From: Bacillota bacterium
GTDB taxonomy: Bacteria > Bacillota > Clostridia > Lachnospirales > Lachnospiraceae
Assembly (NCBI GenBank): GCA_023415475.1
Contig: JAEZKL010000021.1
Location: forward strand, 1 to 8,937
DNA length: 8,937 bases
Direction of reading: 5' to 3'
How positions within the stretch are numbered: the stretch's first letter is position 1; each line of letters begins with the position of its first letter. The notes below the pieces were generated by a model. That model worked only from the letters and a program-made list of their open reading frames with translations. It made no database searches and was not told the DNA's origin. Positions 1 to 6,018 of this stretch are shown here, piece after piece. The position numbers and the translations under genes were made by a program.

Positions 1-46
1 TATCGTAGCTTTATCTGCTCCACAATATAAGAGTGGAAAATAATGG

Positions 47-75
47 TGGAGTTTACTATTAAACTGAGATATAAT
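47..75 (+). promoter_or_regulatory. Possible vegetative promoter for the 155-1249 gene
   Basis: A perfect TATAAT lies at 70-75. The hexamer 17 bases upstream (TGGAGT, 47-52) is a poor match to TTGACA. A start near 82 would give a leader of about 70 bases before the ATG at 155. The surroundings are AT-rich, so a chance -10 match is quite possible. Nothing else recognisable was seen in positions 1-130. Confidence 0.3.
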
Positions 76-154
76 ATTACTCAATACATATCTTATTTAT
101 GACAACTATGAATGGACATACGAATGCATCTTGTGTAAAGGAGTATATGATATC

Positions 155-1249
155 ATGGAAAAACAATATTATATTAATGTTATTGCAGAGAATTATTTAA
201 AAAACGTGATTGATGACCCTGATTCAATGAAGGTACATGACAAATTCCTTCACGGTCTTGATCAGAAACAGTTCAAAGAAGGTTTTTTGACCCTACTATC
301 TTTAGTACGTAACCTTTATGGTGATGTTGCACGTGACCCTAGTAGTTTTGGTATGCTGTTAAAAGAAAATATAGACATTAACGCAAAAAATACAGACTAT
401 ACCAACAGTAATGCAAGCTTTCTTCGAGTACCTAACTTGTTGTTAATTCTAGGGGCAAGAGCAGAGCTTCAGCCTGACATGTCATTAACGATTGATGGAG
501 GAGTTCTTTCATCGGCAGCAAAAGAGTTAAAAATCACAGGTCTACCATTATTACTTTCTAAACTTAGAGAGTATGATTTTGAAATTAACGGTGTGAAAAA
601 TACGATTAAAAAGGGAGATATTATTTCTATTTCTTATAGCAATAATCAGGCACTTACTACTGTGTTGAAAGCTATGGCGGACGCATTATTGGAGATGAAT
701 AAAGGCGACATAAAGAAGCAAAAGAATTATTTCTATATGATGCATAATGGGATTTTGGAAGGTGAGAAAGTTAAGGAACCAAAGCTAACTGTGAAATCAA
801 TTTATCATGCTCTTGACCCTTTGAGGAGTGAAAGTGCTGCTGAATTACATGAATGTGTAGCGGATGTGACGAAACAAGCTGTACGTATGGGAGGCTTTAT
901 GCGTAACGACTGGTCTTGCGTTTACACAAATATGAAGAATAAAAAAGTTTTAATGAGTCTTCAAGTCAATCAGGAAAAACTTACTGCTAAGCTGAATCTG
1001 CAGCATATCAGTCAATATATGCCGCTGGTAACAGAACAGCCAAATAAGATACAGGAGTCAATCCGTTCAAACGGATGGGACTGCGGACATTGTAACCCAA
1101 GTTGCTCTGGTGGATTTTCGTTCGAAATGGATGGAAAAGCATACAACAAATGCCGCTGTGGATCGTTTGTGTTTGAAGATATAACAATAGAAGACGTCCA
1201 AAGCTGTAAAAAATTATTAGGTAAGGAGCTTTTATGTGAAAGCTTGTAA
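155..1249 (+). CDS. Unrecognised 364-residue protein with Cys-rich C-terminal module
   Basis: I do not recognise this family and assign no function. The ATG at 155 is preferred over the in-frame TTG at 131 because AAAGGAG (137-143) lies 11 bases before it and overlaps the region just after the TTG. The first 300 or so residues look soluble, mixed helix and strand, with no signal peptide or membrane segment. The last 60 residues form a distinct module with cysteines at about 310, 313, 317, 333 and 335 (pattern C-x2-C-x3-C-x15-C-x-C), then C351 and C361, and a G-G-x-F-x-F stretch between the cysteine groups. I recall similar short Cys-rich tails on uncharacterised Clostridia proteins; metal binding is plausible but inferred. 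The gene stands alone, with an intrinsic terminator 155 bases downstream, so it is probably monocistronic. Confidence 0.85.
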   Translation: MEKQYYINVIAENYLKNVIDDPDSMKVHDKFLHGLDQKQFKEGFLTLLSLVRNLYGDVARDPSSFGMLLKENIDINAKNTDYTNSNASFLRVPNLLLILGARAELQPDMSLTIDGGVLSSAAKELKITGLPLLLSKLREYDFEINGVKNTIKKGDIISISYSNNQALTTVLKAMADALLEMNKGDIKKQKNYFYMMHNGILEGEKVKEPKLTVKSIYHALDPLRSESAAELHECVADVTKQAVRMGGFMRNDWSCVYTNMKNKKVLMSLQVNQEKLTAKLNLQHISQYMPLVTEQPNKIQESIRSNGWDCGHCNPSCSGGFSFEMDGKAYNKCRCGSFVFEDITIEDVQSCKKLLGKELLCESL

Positions 1250-1404
1250 GATGAGTTTTGTTAAACGTGCGTTCTTTATCACTATGCACTATGACAGACA
1301 TGTAGATGGATAAGAGTAGCTAACATGTAGCTAACAATAATATCTAAAACTTTTCAAGGATTCTAATATGAAGAGAGTATAGTCGAATAACAAGGATTAA
1401 TATG

Positions 1405-1450
1405 AGCGCAATCTTAGGAAAATCAAGGTTTTCTGGGGATTGCGCTTTTT
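1405..1450 (+). terminator. Rho-independent terminator after the Cys-rich protein gene
   Basis: A perfect 9-bp stem, AGCGCAATC (1405-1413) with GATTGCGCT (1438-1446), is followed at once by a T-run (1446-1450). Weaker pairing inside the loop (GGAAA with TTTTC around 1417-1433, including a G-T pair) lengthens the hairpin. It isolates the upstream gene from tag. Confidence 0.85.
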
Positions 1451-1547
1451 GTATTGAGTATGAGTAATGAGAGGTAACATAAATGTCTGCAGCGAAAATG
1501 GGTAACGACAAGTTATAAGCAGCTTGTATAATTAATATTATGTTCGA

Positions 1548-1576
1548 TTGTAATTATATGGTTGTCATGATATGCT
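1548..1576 (+). promoter_or_regulatory. Extended -10 promoter candidate for the toxin-like leader and tag
   Basis: TTGTAA (1548-1553) and TATGCT (1571-1576) are separated by exactly 17 bases, and a TG at 1568-1569 gives the extended -10 arrangement TG-N-TATGCT. A start near 1583 would place the 1611-1626 hairpin close to the 5' end of the transcript. It is the only good promoter seen between the upstream terminator and tag. Confidence 0.5.
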
Positions 1577-1610
1577 GAGAAAAGGAGTAATCGTGTACAG
1601 GGTGTGTTAG

Positions 1611-1661
1611 CCTCCCGGAAGGGAGGTGGTGCCAATGCATTATGTTACATATTTAAAGAGG
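1611..1661 (+). pseudogene. Remnant of a holin-like type I toxin gene: SD-hiding hairpin and first codons
   Basis: CCTCCC (1611-1616) pairs perfectly with GGGAGG (1621-1626) across a GGAA tetraloop. The right arm is also a strong Shine-Dalgarno sequence seven bases before an ATG at 1635, so folding would hide it. The frame reads V-V-P-M-H-Y-V-T from 1626. From memory, this hairpin followed by a V-M-P-M-E-type start is typical of short holin-like toxin genes (Hol_Tox-type) in Clostridia and other Firmicutes. After about eight codons the hydrophobic toxin helix is absent; the sequence becomes K-R-Q-C-C and continues in frame, without a stop, into tag. I read it as a decayed or recruited toxin start. 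The 1661 boundary is approximate and the family match was not tested by search. Confidence 0.45.
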
Positions 1662-1709
1662 CAATGTTGTGTAATACGATTATTAGATTTCGATTGGAGG
1701 AGAGGCTAT

Positions 1710-2285
1710 ATGAATGAAAAAATAAGATGCTCATGGGCAGGTAATATCCCCATATACATCGACTATCATGACAACGAATGGGGGCGGCCTGTACATGATG
1801 ATATCAAGCTGTTTGAAATGCTTATTTTGGAGGGTATGCAGGCAGGGCTTACATGGATAACCGTGCTTAATAAGAGAGAAGCCTTCAGAGAGGCCTTCGA
1901 TAGGTTTGATCCTAATAAGGTAGCCCTTTATGACGATACAAAAATTCAGGAGCTCATGGCAAACGAAAAAATCATAAGAAATCGTCTAAAAATTAATGCA
2001 GCTGTGAGCAATGCTAAGGCATTTTTAAGAGTGATAGAAGAATACGGGAGCTTTGATAAATTTATATGGGGATATGTGGATTATGTACCTATTACAGGTC
2101 ATTGGGAGAAACTCGATAGTGTGCCCGCAAGTACCCCGCTGTCCGATAAGATAAGCAAAGACCTGAAAAAAATGGGCTTTAAGTTTGTTGGTTCGACCAT
2201 AATATATGCATTCATGCAAGCTACAGGTATGGTTAATGATCATATTACGAAGTGTTTTGTTTATGAGGAAGTATTAAAAGGGTAG
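1710..2285 (+). CDS. tag: DNA-3-methyladenine glycosylase I
   Basis: This base-excision repair enzyme removes 3-methyladenine from alkylated DNA in the cytoplasm. At 191 residues it is close to the 187 of E. coli Tag and aligns along its whole length by eye. The N-terminus has C-S-W, then Y-H-D-N-E-W-G-R-P, L-E-G-x-Q-A-G-L-T-W-I and the C-terminal G-F-K-F-V-G-S-T-I and N-D-H. The four zinc ligands of the family are present as C7, H20, H178 and C182. The glutamate matching E. coli Glu38 is E41 and the base-stacking tryptophan is W49. The ATG at 1710 is chosen because GGAGG (1696-1700) and AGAGG (1701-1705) precede it and the protein then has family length. The frame is open upstream to 1626, so initiation at the toxin-like ATG (1635) would add 25 residues. 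No terminator was seen before the next gene, so co-transcription is possible. Confidence 0.95.
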   Translation: MNEKIRCSWAGNIPIYIDYHDNEWGRPVHDDIKLFEMLILEGMQAGLTWITVLNKREAFREAFDRFDPNKVALYDDTKIQELMANEKIIRNRLKINAAVSNAKAFLRVIEEYGSFDKFIWGYVDYVPITGHWEKLDSVPASTPLSDKISKDLKKMGFKFVGSTIIYAFMQATGMVNDHITKCFVYEEVLKG

Positions 2286-2369
2286 CACAGGATAGAAAAA
2301 GAAGATGATATCATAGGATGAATGTAGCGGTTGGCGCAATTTAGCTTACGAACAATAAGGGGGATACAT

Positions 2370-2750
2370 ATGGGGGTAGTGTTCTTTGCGGTTTTTATGT
2401 TTTTGATACTTGTGTTTTGTGGCATTATTTTCATAGTAAGTTTATTAATAAAGAATAAATGTATAAAGAATATATTTAGAATAATTGCACTGCTGATTGT
2501 GGGATTACCGGTTTCGTGGATTCTTTTCCTTGCTTTTGCCAATATAGCACCACAGGCTATTGGCATATATCTTATTACCATAAATGTCCTTGGTGTGTTG
2601 GGTATTATTTTATATAAAGTATACTTACATGTATTTAAAAAGGATATAAACAAGCATATAAGTAGAACATTGATGTTCTTTTTATATCTTAGCATTTTAA
2701 GTGACCCATTTCCCGCATTAATGATTTTACCTGGCATCATTAATAAATAA
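2370..2750 (+). CDS. Small four-helix membrane protein, unknown function
   Basis: The 126-residue product is very hydrophobic, with four probable membrane helices at roughly 2-25, 33-56, 62-85 and 100-122. Short basic loops (K-N-K and K-K-D-x-N-K-H) follow helices 1 and 3, suggesting those ends face the cytoplasm. No catalytic or binding motif is visible and I do not recognise a family. The ATG at 2370 is preferred over the in-frame TTG at 2331 because AAGGGGGA (2358-2365) lies close before it and the added 13 residues look unrelated. It begins 84 bases after tag with no visible terminator and may be a read-through partner, though a functional link is not supported. Confidence 0.7.
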   Translation: MGVVFFAVFMFLILVFCGIIFIVSLLIKNKCIKNIFRIIALLIVGLPVSWILFLAFANIAPQAIGIYLITINVLGVLGIILYKVYLHVFKKDINKHISRTLMFFLYLSILSDPFPALMILPGIINK

Positions 2751-2831
2751 AGCTAAATTATATATTGATGTAAAGTGATGAATATTTATATTTTCTTATT
2801 TCCATACAAATAGAATTAGGAGGGTTTATTA

Positions 2832-2950
2832 ATGAGTCATCGTAAGTTGGTGTTATATATTGCTGCAAGTTTAGATGGGTATATCGCTACGAATGAACAC
2901 AATTTGGATTGGTTATTGACAGTCGAAGGCGAAGGAGATAATGGTTATGG
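2832..2950 (+). pseudogene. Truncated dihydrofolate-reductase-like (RibD C-terminal family) gene, N-terminal fragment
   Basis: The first 40 or so residues match the start of the YwjB/RibD-C type of dihydrofolate-reductase-like protein: a beta strand K-L-V-L-Y-I-A-A-S-L-D-G-Y-I-A, then N-L-D-W-L and E-G-E-G-D-N-G-Y. A full family member has about 180 residues. Here the match stops at the G-D-N-G-Y-G codons, next to the stem of a strong terminator (2950-2988). The frame stays open to 3146, but the extra 60 codons have no family resemblance and run antisense through the end of aroE, so they are probably meaningless. The ribosome binding site (AGGAGGG, 2818-2824) and ATG are intact, so the loss looks like a deletion. 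A very weak promoter candidate (TTGATG 2765, TATATT 2787, 16-base gap) lies upstream. Confidence 0.75.
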
Positions 2951-2995
2951 TACAATTCCCGGAAAACCGAATTTCCCGGGAATTGTGCTCTTTTT
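2950..2995 (+). terminator. Strong intrinsic terminator at the cut end of the DHFR-like fragment
   Basis: An 11-bp perfect stem, ACAATTCCCGG (2952-2962) with CCGGGAATTGT (2976-2986), is extended by T2951-G2987 and G2950-C2988 and followed by CTC and five Ts (2991-2995). The T-run is on the plus strand, so it ends rightward transcripts before they enter aroE antisense. The minus-strand side has no T-run. Confidence 0.85.
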
Positions 2996-3009
2996 ATGCG
3001 AAGCTGTAT

Positions 3010-3033
3010 ACCGACAAAAACTAATTTGTCGGT
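3010..3033 (-). other. Hairpin just after the aroE stop codon
   Basis: A 9-bp perfect inverted repeat, ACCGACAAA (3010-3018) and TTTGTCGGT (3025-3033), has a six-base loop. It starts two bases past the aroE TAA (3036-3038). On the minus strand it is followed by ATACAGC rather than a T-run, so it is not a canonical intrinsic terminator. It could protect the aroE mRNA 3' end. In the plus direction the following sequence is moderately T-rich, so weak rightward termination cannot be excluded. Confidence 0.5.
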
Positions 3034-3035
3034 TG

Positions 3036-3806
3036 TTATTTATCTCTGATTGCTTCAAGCAGATATTGATACGTATCCTCGATAACATTATCCTCCAGCT
3101 TCGTATCAAGAAAATATTCGATCGCCTGCTTTGCCTGAGCGACTAACATCTCAAGACCGGTAACTCCCTTCATTCCAAGCTGCTTTGCCTGCAGGGTAAG
3201 CTTTGTCTCCAGAGGATTAAAGATAGCATCGATAACAGCCTCACAACCGGCAAAGGCGGTCAGGTCAATGGGGGCGGCATCGATGTTCGGATACATTCCT
3301 TGTGGCGTGGTATTTGCAATAACCTGAGCATCGGTATGATTGGCGTAGCATTCATCGTAGGAGATGGTTGTGTCAGTACTCTGCCTGCTTACAATAAGAA
3401 CCTGTGAAGCACCTAAGTGCCTGAAGACTGCAGACACGGTATGAGAGGTTCCACCACTTCCCAGGATCAGGCATTTCTTATTCTTAATCAGGATACCGTT
3501 GTGCTCCAGCATATATTGAAAACCAAAGAAATCGGTATTGTATCCAATGTAGTGACCGTTGTGATTGACAATAGTATTCACCGCTCCGATTTCCTTTGCT
3601 AAGGGATCCAGCTCATCCAGATAGGGAATGACTGCCTGCTTATAAGGAATTGTAACATTAATCGCAGTAAAATCCTTCTTGCTCATAAAGCCTTTGAATT
3701 CCTCTCCGGATAAGGGCATCAGATCATAGGTATAATCCGCAATTCTCTCGTGAATTATCTTCGAATAGCTGTGTCCCAGCTTCTCGCCAATCAAGCCGTA
3801 TCGCAT
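3036..3806 (-). CDS. aroE: Shikimate dehydrogenase (NADP-dependent)
   Basis: AroE reduces 3-dehydroshikimate to shikimate in the cytoplasm, the fourth step of chorismate and aromatic amino acid synthesis. The 256-residue product is slightly shorter than the 272 of E. coli. The shikimate-binding G-H-S-Y-S is at 11-15, the catalytic lysine is in N-V-T-I-P-Y-K (K56) and its aspartate partner in G-Y-N-T-D (D92). The dinucleotide-binding glycine loop G-S-G-G-T-S is at 116-121. The conserved N-T-T-P-x-G-M-Y-P, A-x-F-N-P-L-E-T and G-L-E-M-L-V-A-Q segments follow. The start is the ATG at 3806, eight bases after AGGAGG; the GTG at 3815 overlaps that site and is unlikely. It is the only clear minus-strand gene, divergent from spoIIIAA and convergent with the DHFR-like fragment. 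Confidence 0.95.
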   Translation of the reverse strand: MRYGLIGEKLGHSYSKIIHERIADYTYDLMPLSGEEFKGFMSKKDFTAINVTIPYKQAVIPYLDELDPLAKEIGAVNTIVNHNGHYIGYNTDFFGFQYMLEHNGILIKNKKCLILGSGGTSHTVSAVFRHLGASQVLIVSRQSTDTTISYDECYANHTDAQVIANTTPQGMYPNIDAAPIDLTAFAGCEAVIDAIFNPLETKLTLQAKQLGMKGVTGLEMLVAQAKQAIEYFLDTKLEDNVIEDTYQYLLEAIRDK

Positions 3807-3857
3807 TATAAACACCTCCTCTTCCTTTTCTGTAATATTCTTAGCCTACAAATCATT

Positions 3858-3887
3858 AATTAATCAGTTTCTGCTTCTTTGTATCAA
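3858..3887 (-). promoter_or_regulatory. Weak promoter candidate for aroE
   Basis: Read on the minus strand, TTGATA (3882-3887) is followed after 18 bases by TTAATT (3858-3863), giving a leader of about 45 bases to the aroE ATG. The -35 is good, the -10 poor, and the region is AT-rich. Confidence 0.25.
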
Positions 3888-3918
3888 GGGTAACGTTTCG
3901 CATTCATCTTGTTTATCA

Positions 3919-3947
3919 GAATAATATAGAAGATAAAAATATACAAG
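3919..3947 (+). promoter_or_regulatory. Sigma-E-like promoter candidate for the spoIIIA operon
   Basis: In B. subtilis the spoIIIA operon is transcribed in the mother cell by sigma-E, with ATA-centred -35 elements and a CATACAAT-like -10. Here GAATAATA (3919-3926) is followed after 13 bases by TATACAAG (3940-3947), sharing ATACAA with the -10 consensus. The spacing is about one base short of typical. A start near 3955 would give a leader of about 97 bases containing the palindrome at 3978-3993. The motif match is by eye only. Confidence 0.35.
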
Positions 3948-3998
3948 ATATTTCTTGTGATCTCACTGTAATATTTTTATTCTCCGGAGAATATCTTG
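3944..3998. repeat. Nested inverted repeats in the aroE-spoIIIAA divergent spacer
   Basis: TATTCTCCGGAGAATA (3978-3993) is a 16-bp perfect palindrome. It overlaps the right arm of a wider inverted repeat, CAAGATAT (3944-3951) with ATATCTTG (3991-3998). There is no T-run after it on either strand, so a terminator is unlikely. Its place between divergent genes, just downstream of the candidate sigma-E promoter, suits an operator for a dimeric regulator or a leader hairpin. I do not recognise the motif. A shorter palindrome, CCATCGATGG, lies at 4021-4030. Confidence 0.5.
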
Positions 3999-4051
3999 TT
4001 CTAAACAGTTGGTGGATAAGCCATCGATGGATCAGGATAGGGGGGAGCAGT

Positions 4052-5017
4052 ATGAGCACAAAAGACGAGCTGTTGAAAATATTATCACTGAGGCTTCGAA
4101 CAATTTTTGGTAAGCTAACCATTGATTATGACAAGCTGCAGGAGATACGTCTTCGTATCAATGCGCCTCTTTTGATTATCTATTGTAATCGGGAATCCTT
4201 TATCTCTGAGGAGGCCAAGCTGGTGAATGATCCTGCAAAAGCTGTTATTATCACCAGGAATGAGATTCGGGAGACCATGGAATATATCAGTAATTATTCT
4301 CTCTATGCTTTCGAGGAGGAGATAAAGCAGGGGTTTATCACAATCAGCGGAGGGCATCGAATCGGAATTGCAGGTAAGATTATCATTGAAGAGGATGTCA
4401 TAAAGGGAATGAAGCACATTTCCTTTATCAATGTGCGTCTTGCCCACCAGGTAAAAGGCTGTGCAGACAGAGTACTTCCCTATATCATTAATCAACAGAG
4501 TAAAGGGATCTACCATACGTTGATTATATCACCGCCCAGGTGCGGAAAGACAACCTTACTTAGGGATGTCATACGCCAGCTGTCAGATGGAAGTGATCAG
4601 TTAGCAGGTATGTCCATCGGAGTGGTCGATGAACGTTCGGAGATCGGTGCCTGCTATATGGGAACTCCTCAGAATGAGCTGGGAATCAGGACGGATATTT
4701 TGGACTGTTGCCCGAAGGCAAAAGGAATGCTGATGTTAATAAGGTCCATGTCTCCGCAGATCATTGCAGTAGATGAGCTTGGCTCCAAGGAGGAGCTGGA
4801 AGCAATCGATTATGTCATTGGCTGTGGATGCAAGCTGATTGCAACAGTTCACGGAAGCTCCCTAGAGGATATCAAGAATAAGCCTACCTTAGGTGAACTG
4901 ATCGAGAAAAGACTTTTTGAACGTTATATCATTCTGAGTAACGTTAGCGGAATTGGTCATATTGAGGAAATATATGATATGCAATGGAAGAGGTTGTATT
5001 ACTCAGATAGGGTGTAG
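4052..5017 (+). CDS. spoIIIAA: Stage III sporulation protein AA, channel ATPase
   Basis: SpoIIIAA is a cytoplasmic (mother-cell) ATPase related to type II/IV secretion ATPases and is thought to power the SpoIIIA-SpoIIQ channel during engulfment. At 321 residues it is close to family length. An N-terminal domain (about 1-130) contains E-I-R-L-R-I-N-A-P and the family signature S-G-G-H-R-I-G-I-A-G (99-108). The P-loop P-P-R-C-G-K-T-T is at 161-168. The characteristic V-V-D-E-R-S-E-I follows at 191-198, and the Walker B I-I-A-V-D-E at 237-242 with D241 and E242. A-T-V-H-G (264-268) matches the conserved histidine segment after Walker B. The ATG at 4052 follows a G-rich ribosome binding site (GGGGGGAG). 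It opens the operon, and spoIIIAB starts 20 bases after its stop, so the pair is probably translated from one transcript. Confidence 0.96.
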   Translation: MSTKDELLKILSLRLRTIFGKLTIDYDKLQEIRLRINAPLLIIYCNRESFISEEAKLVNDPAKAVIITRNEIRETMEYISNYSLYAFEEEIKQGFITISGGHRIGIAGKIIIEEDVIKGMKHISFINVRLAHQVKGCADRVLPYIINQQSKGIYHTLIISPPRCGKTTLLRDVIRQLSDGSDQLAGMSIGVVDERSEIGACYMGTPQNELGIRTDILDCCPKAKGMLMLIRSMSPQIIAVDELGSKEELEAIDYVIGCGCKLIATVHGSSLEDIKNKPTLGELIEKRLFERYIILSNVSGIGHIEEIYDMQWKRLYYSDRV

Positions 5018-5037
5018 GAGAAAGGAGGACAAACCGC

Positions 5038-5562
5038 ATGAATATCTTAAAAATCATAGGCTGTATCCTGGTGATCGCATCCTCTACGGGCATCGGTTTC
5101 TTCTTCAGTGCTGAGATGAAGAACCGCATTGAGGATCTGAAGGAGCTTAGGAAATTAATCGGACTTTTGAAGGGAGATATCCGCTATGCGAATACACCTC
5201 TCCCGGAAGCCATCAGTGTTCTGGCAAGGAGGTATAAGGGAAGCTTCTTCTCCTTTTTTCAATATGCCAGTACGAAGCTGCAGGAATTATCCGGACAGAC
5301 CTTCTCACAGATATGGAAGGCAGCGGTTGAGCAGGAACTGTTAAATACCTCTTTATCAAAGAAGGACAAGGCACAGCTCATTTCCTTCGGAGAGAATCTG
5401 GGGTATCTGGATAAGGATATGCAGATGAATACCTTTGAACTGTATTTGTCCCAATTAGAGGATGAGCTTACAGAGCTGTCCAAGACAGTGAAGGAAAGAG
5501 CCTACCTATACAATAGCCTAGGTATTATGGCAGGAGTTTTCATCTCCATCATAATGATCTGA
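5038..5562 (+). CDS. spoIIIAB: Stage III sporulation protein AB
   Basis: This is a membrane-anchored part of the SpoIIIA channel with structural similarity to the type II secretion platform protein GspF, as known for the family. The 174-residue product has membrane helices at about 4-24 and 157-174 around a soluble helical domain. Family landmarks are E-L-R-K-L-I-G-L-L-K-G-D-I-R-Y (36-50), P-L-P-E-A-I (54-59) and L-G-Y-L-D-K-D-M-Q (121-129). Length matches the usual 170 or so residues. A strong AAAGGAGG (5021-5028) precedes the ATG at 5038. It follows spoIIIAA closely, but spoIIIAC does not begin for another 244 bases, an unusually wide gap. Confidence 0.95.
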   Translation: MNILKIIGCILVIASSTGIGFFFSAEMKNRIEDLKELRKLIGLLKGDIRYANTPLPEAISVLARRYKGSFFSFFQYASTKLQELSGQTFSQIWKAAVEQELLNTSLSKKDKAQLISFGENLGYLDKDMQMNTFELYLSQLEDELTELSKTVKERAYLYNSLGIMAGVFISIIMI

Positions 5563-5592
5563 TAGGATTATTACCGAAGCAAGATTTACACT

Positions 5593-5790
5593 AAATATCA
5601 GGTATATTTCTTTCATAACATAGTAACAGTTCAGCCATAAGCCCGATTTCACTTCGCTATATCTCGCTTAGGCAGAACGCCCGACAAATTTCAACACGAT
5701 ATTCAAACGAAGAAAAGCGTCCGCCTGAATATCATGTATAAAATATGCCTGGCTTAACTGTTACAAAAAATAAGAGATTGCGCTCAGCGC
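5593..5790 (+). repeat. Long inverted-repeat element between spoIIIAB and spoIIIAC
   Basis: The 244-bp gap has no ORF worth reporting. Its core is a 142-bp element bounded by 15-base arms, 5623-5637 and 5750-5764, complementary at 14 of 15 positions (the one mismatch is C5632 with T5755). Inside lie a 5-bp stem TAAGC (5638-5642) with GCTTA (5666-5670) and an 8-bp perfect stem GATATTCA (5698-5705) with TGAATATC (5726-5733), so the RNA could form a branched structure. Flanking it are AAATAT (5593-5598) with ATATTT (5604-5609), and GCGCT-C-AGCGC (5780-5790). There is no terminator T-run. It may be an interspersed palindromic element or an mRNA processing or stability structure. Confidence 0.7.
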
Positions 5791-5806
5791 CTTAATGGAG
5801 AAACCT

Positions 5807-6004
5807 ATGGATATCTATTTAATATTAAGAATTGCACTGGTCGGGATACTAGTGTCCGTATTAAACCAAATATTGAAGCAATCAAACCGGGATGACTTGG
5901 CTTTCCTTACCAGTCTGGCAGGGCTTGTTCTGGTTCTTATGTGGCTGTTACCTCATATAACGGAATTGTTTATAACGATACAGCAGCTTTTTAATATTGT
6001 GTAG
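5807..6004 (+). CDS. spoIIIAC: Stage III sporulation protein AC
   Basis: A 65-residue membrane protein of the SpoIIIA channel, needed for late forespore gene expression. It has two membrane helices at about 2-22 and 31-50 joined by a short charged loop (K-Q-S-N-R-D-D), and the family's L-N-Q-x-L-K-Q-S and L-A-G-L-V-L-V-L-M pattern. The start at 5807 is preferred over the in-frame ATG at 5795: GGAG (5797-5800) lies six bases before 5807, while nothing suitable precedes 5795, and 65 residues is the family length. The ribosome binding site overlaps the upstream ATG. It stands apart from its neighbours, 244 bases after spoIIIAB and 94 before spoIIIAD. Confidence 0.92.
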   Translation: MDIYLILRIALVGILVSVLNQILKQSNRDDLAFLTSLAGLVLVLMWLLPHITELFITIQQLFNIV

Positions 6005-6018
6005 CTGTGACAGGGATG

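Larger units (their letters stand above)
1250..1625. other. Noncoding spacer between the Cys-rich protein gene and tag
   Basis: This 376-bp spacer holds a strong intrinsic terminator (1405-1450), an extended -10 promoter candidate (1548-1576) and a GGAA-loop hairpin reaching the edge of the tag reading frame (1611-1626). A 9-bp repeat TAGCTAACA occurs twice, at 1317-1325 and 1328-1336. The only plus-strand ORF noticed is 20 codons long (1251-1313) with no well-placed ribosome binding site. I see nothing convincing in 1337-1400 or 1451-1545. Confidence 0.6.

Noticed and set aside
1008..1301. Minus-strand ORF of 97 codons
   Set aside because: It is antisense to the C-terminal coding end of the 155-1249 gene, lacks a family-like sequence, and its frame is explained by the opposite gene.
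1251..1313. 20-codon ORF beginning M-S-F-V-K-R-A-F
   Set aside because: The first residues resemble the start of some ABC-transporter permeases, but it is too short, has no well-spaced RBS and nothing similar follows.
1317..1336. Repeated TAGCTAACA (two copies, two bases apart)
   Set aside because: Only two copies with no further structure, so neither an array nor a convincing attachment site.
2261..2740. Minus-strand ORF of 159 codons, longer than the plus-strand gene it opposes
   Set aside because: The plus-strand frame has a well-placed RBS and a regular four-helix membrane pattern; the minus frame reads as low-complexity I/N/K-rich sequence and extends into the end of tag.
2950..3146. 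C-terminal 60 codons of the open DHFR-like frame
   Set aside because: They pass through a terminator stem, a second hairpin and the antisense of aroE, and do not resemble the family; treated as noncoding.
4115..4516. Minus-strand ORF of 133 codons inside spoIIIAA
   Set aside because: It is fully antisense to a gene with intact Walker A/B motifs; the other minus-strand frames across spoIIIAB-AG and the plus-strand frame inside aroE were rejected for the same reason.
1438..5784. Nine-base GATTGCGCT shared by the terminator at 1438-1446 and the AB/AC gap at 5776-5784
   Set aside because: A single short match in about 9 kb, one copy being part of a palindromic stem; probably coincidence.
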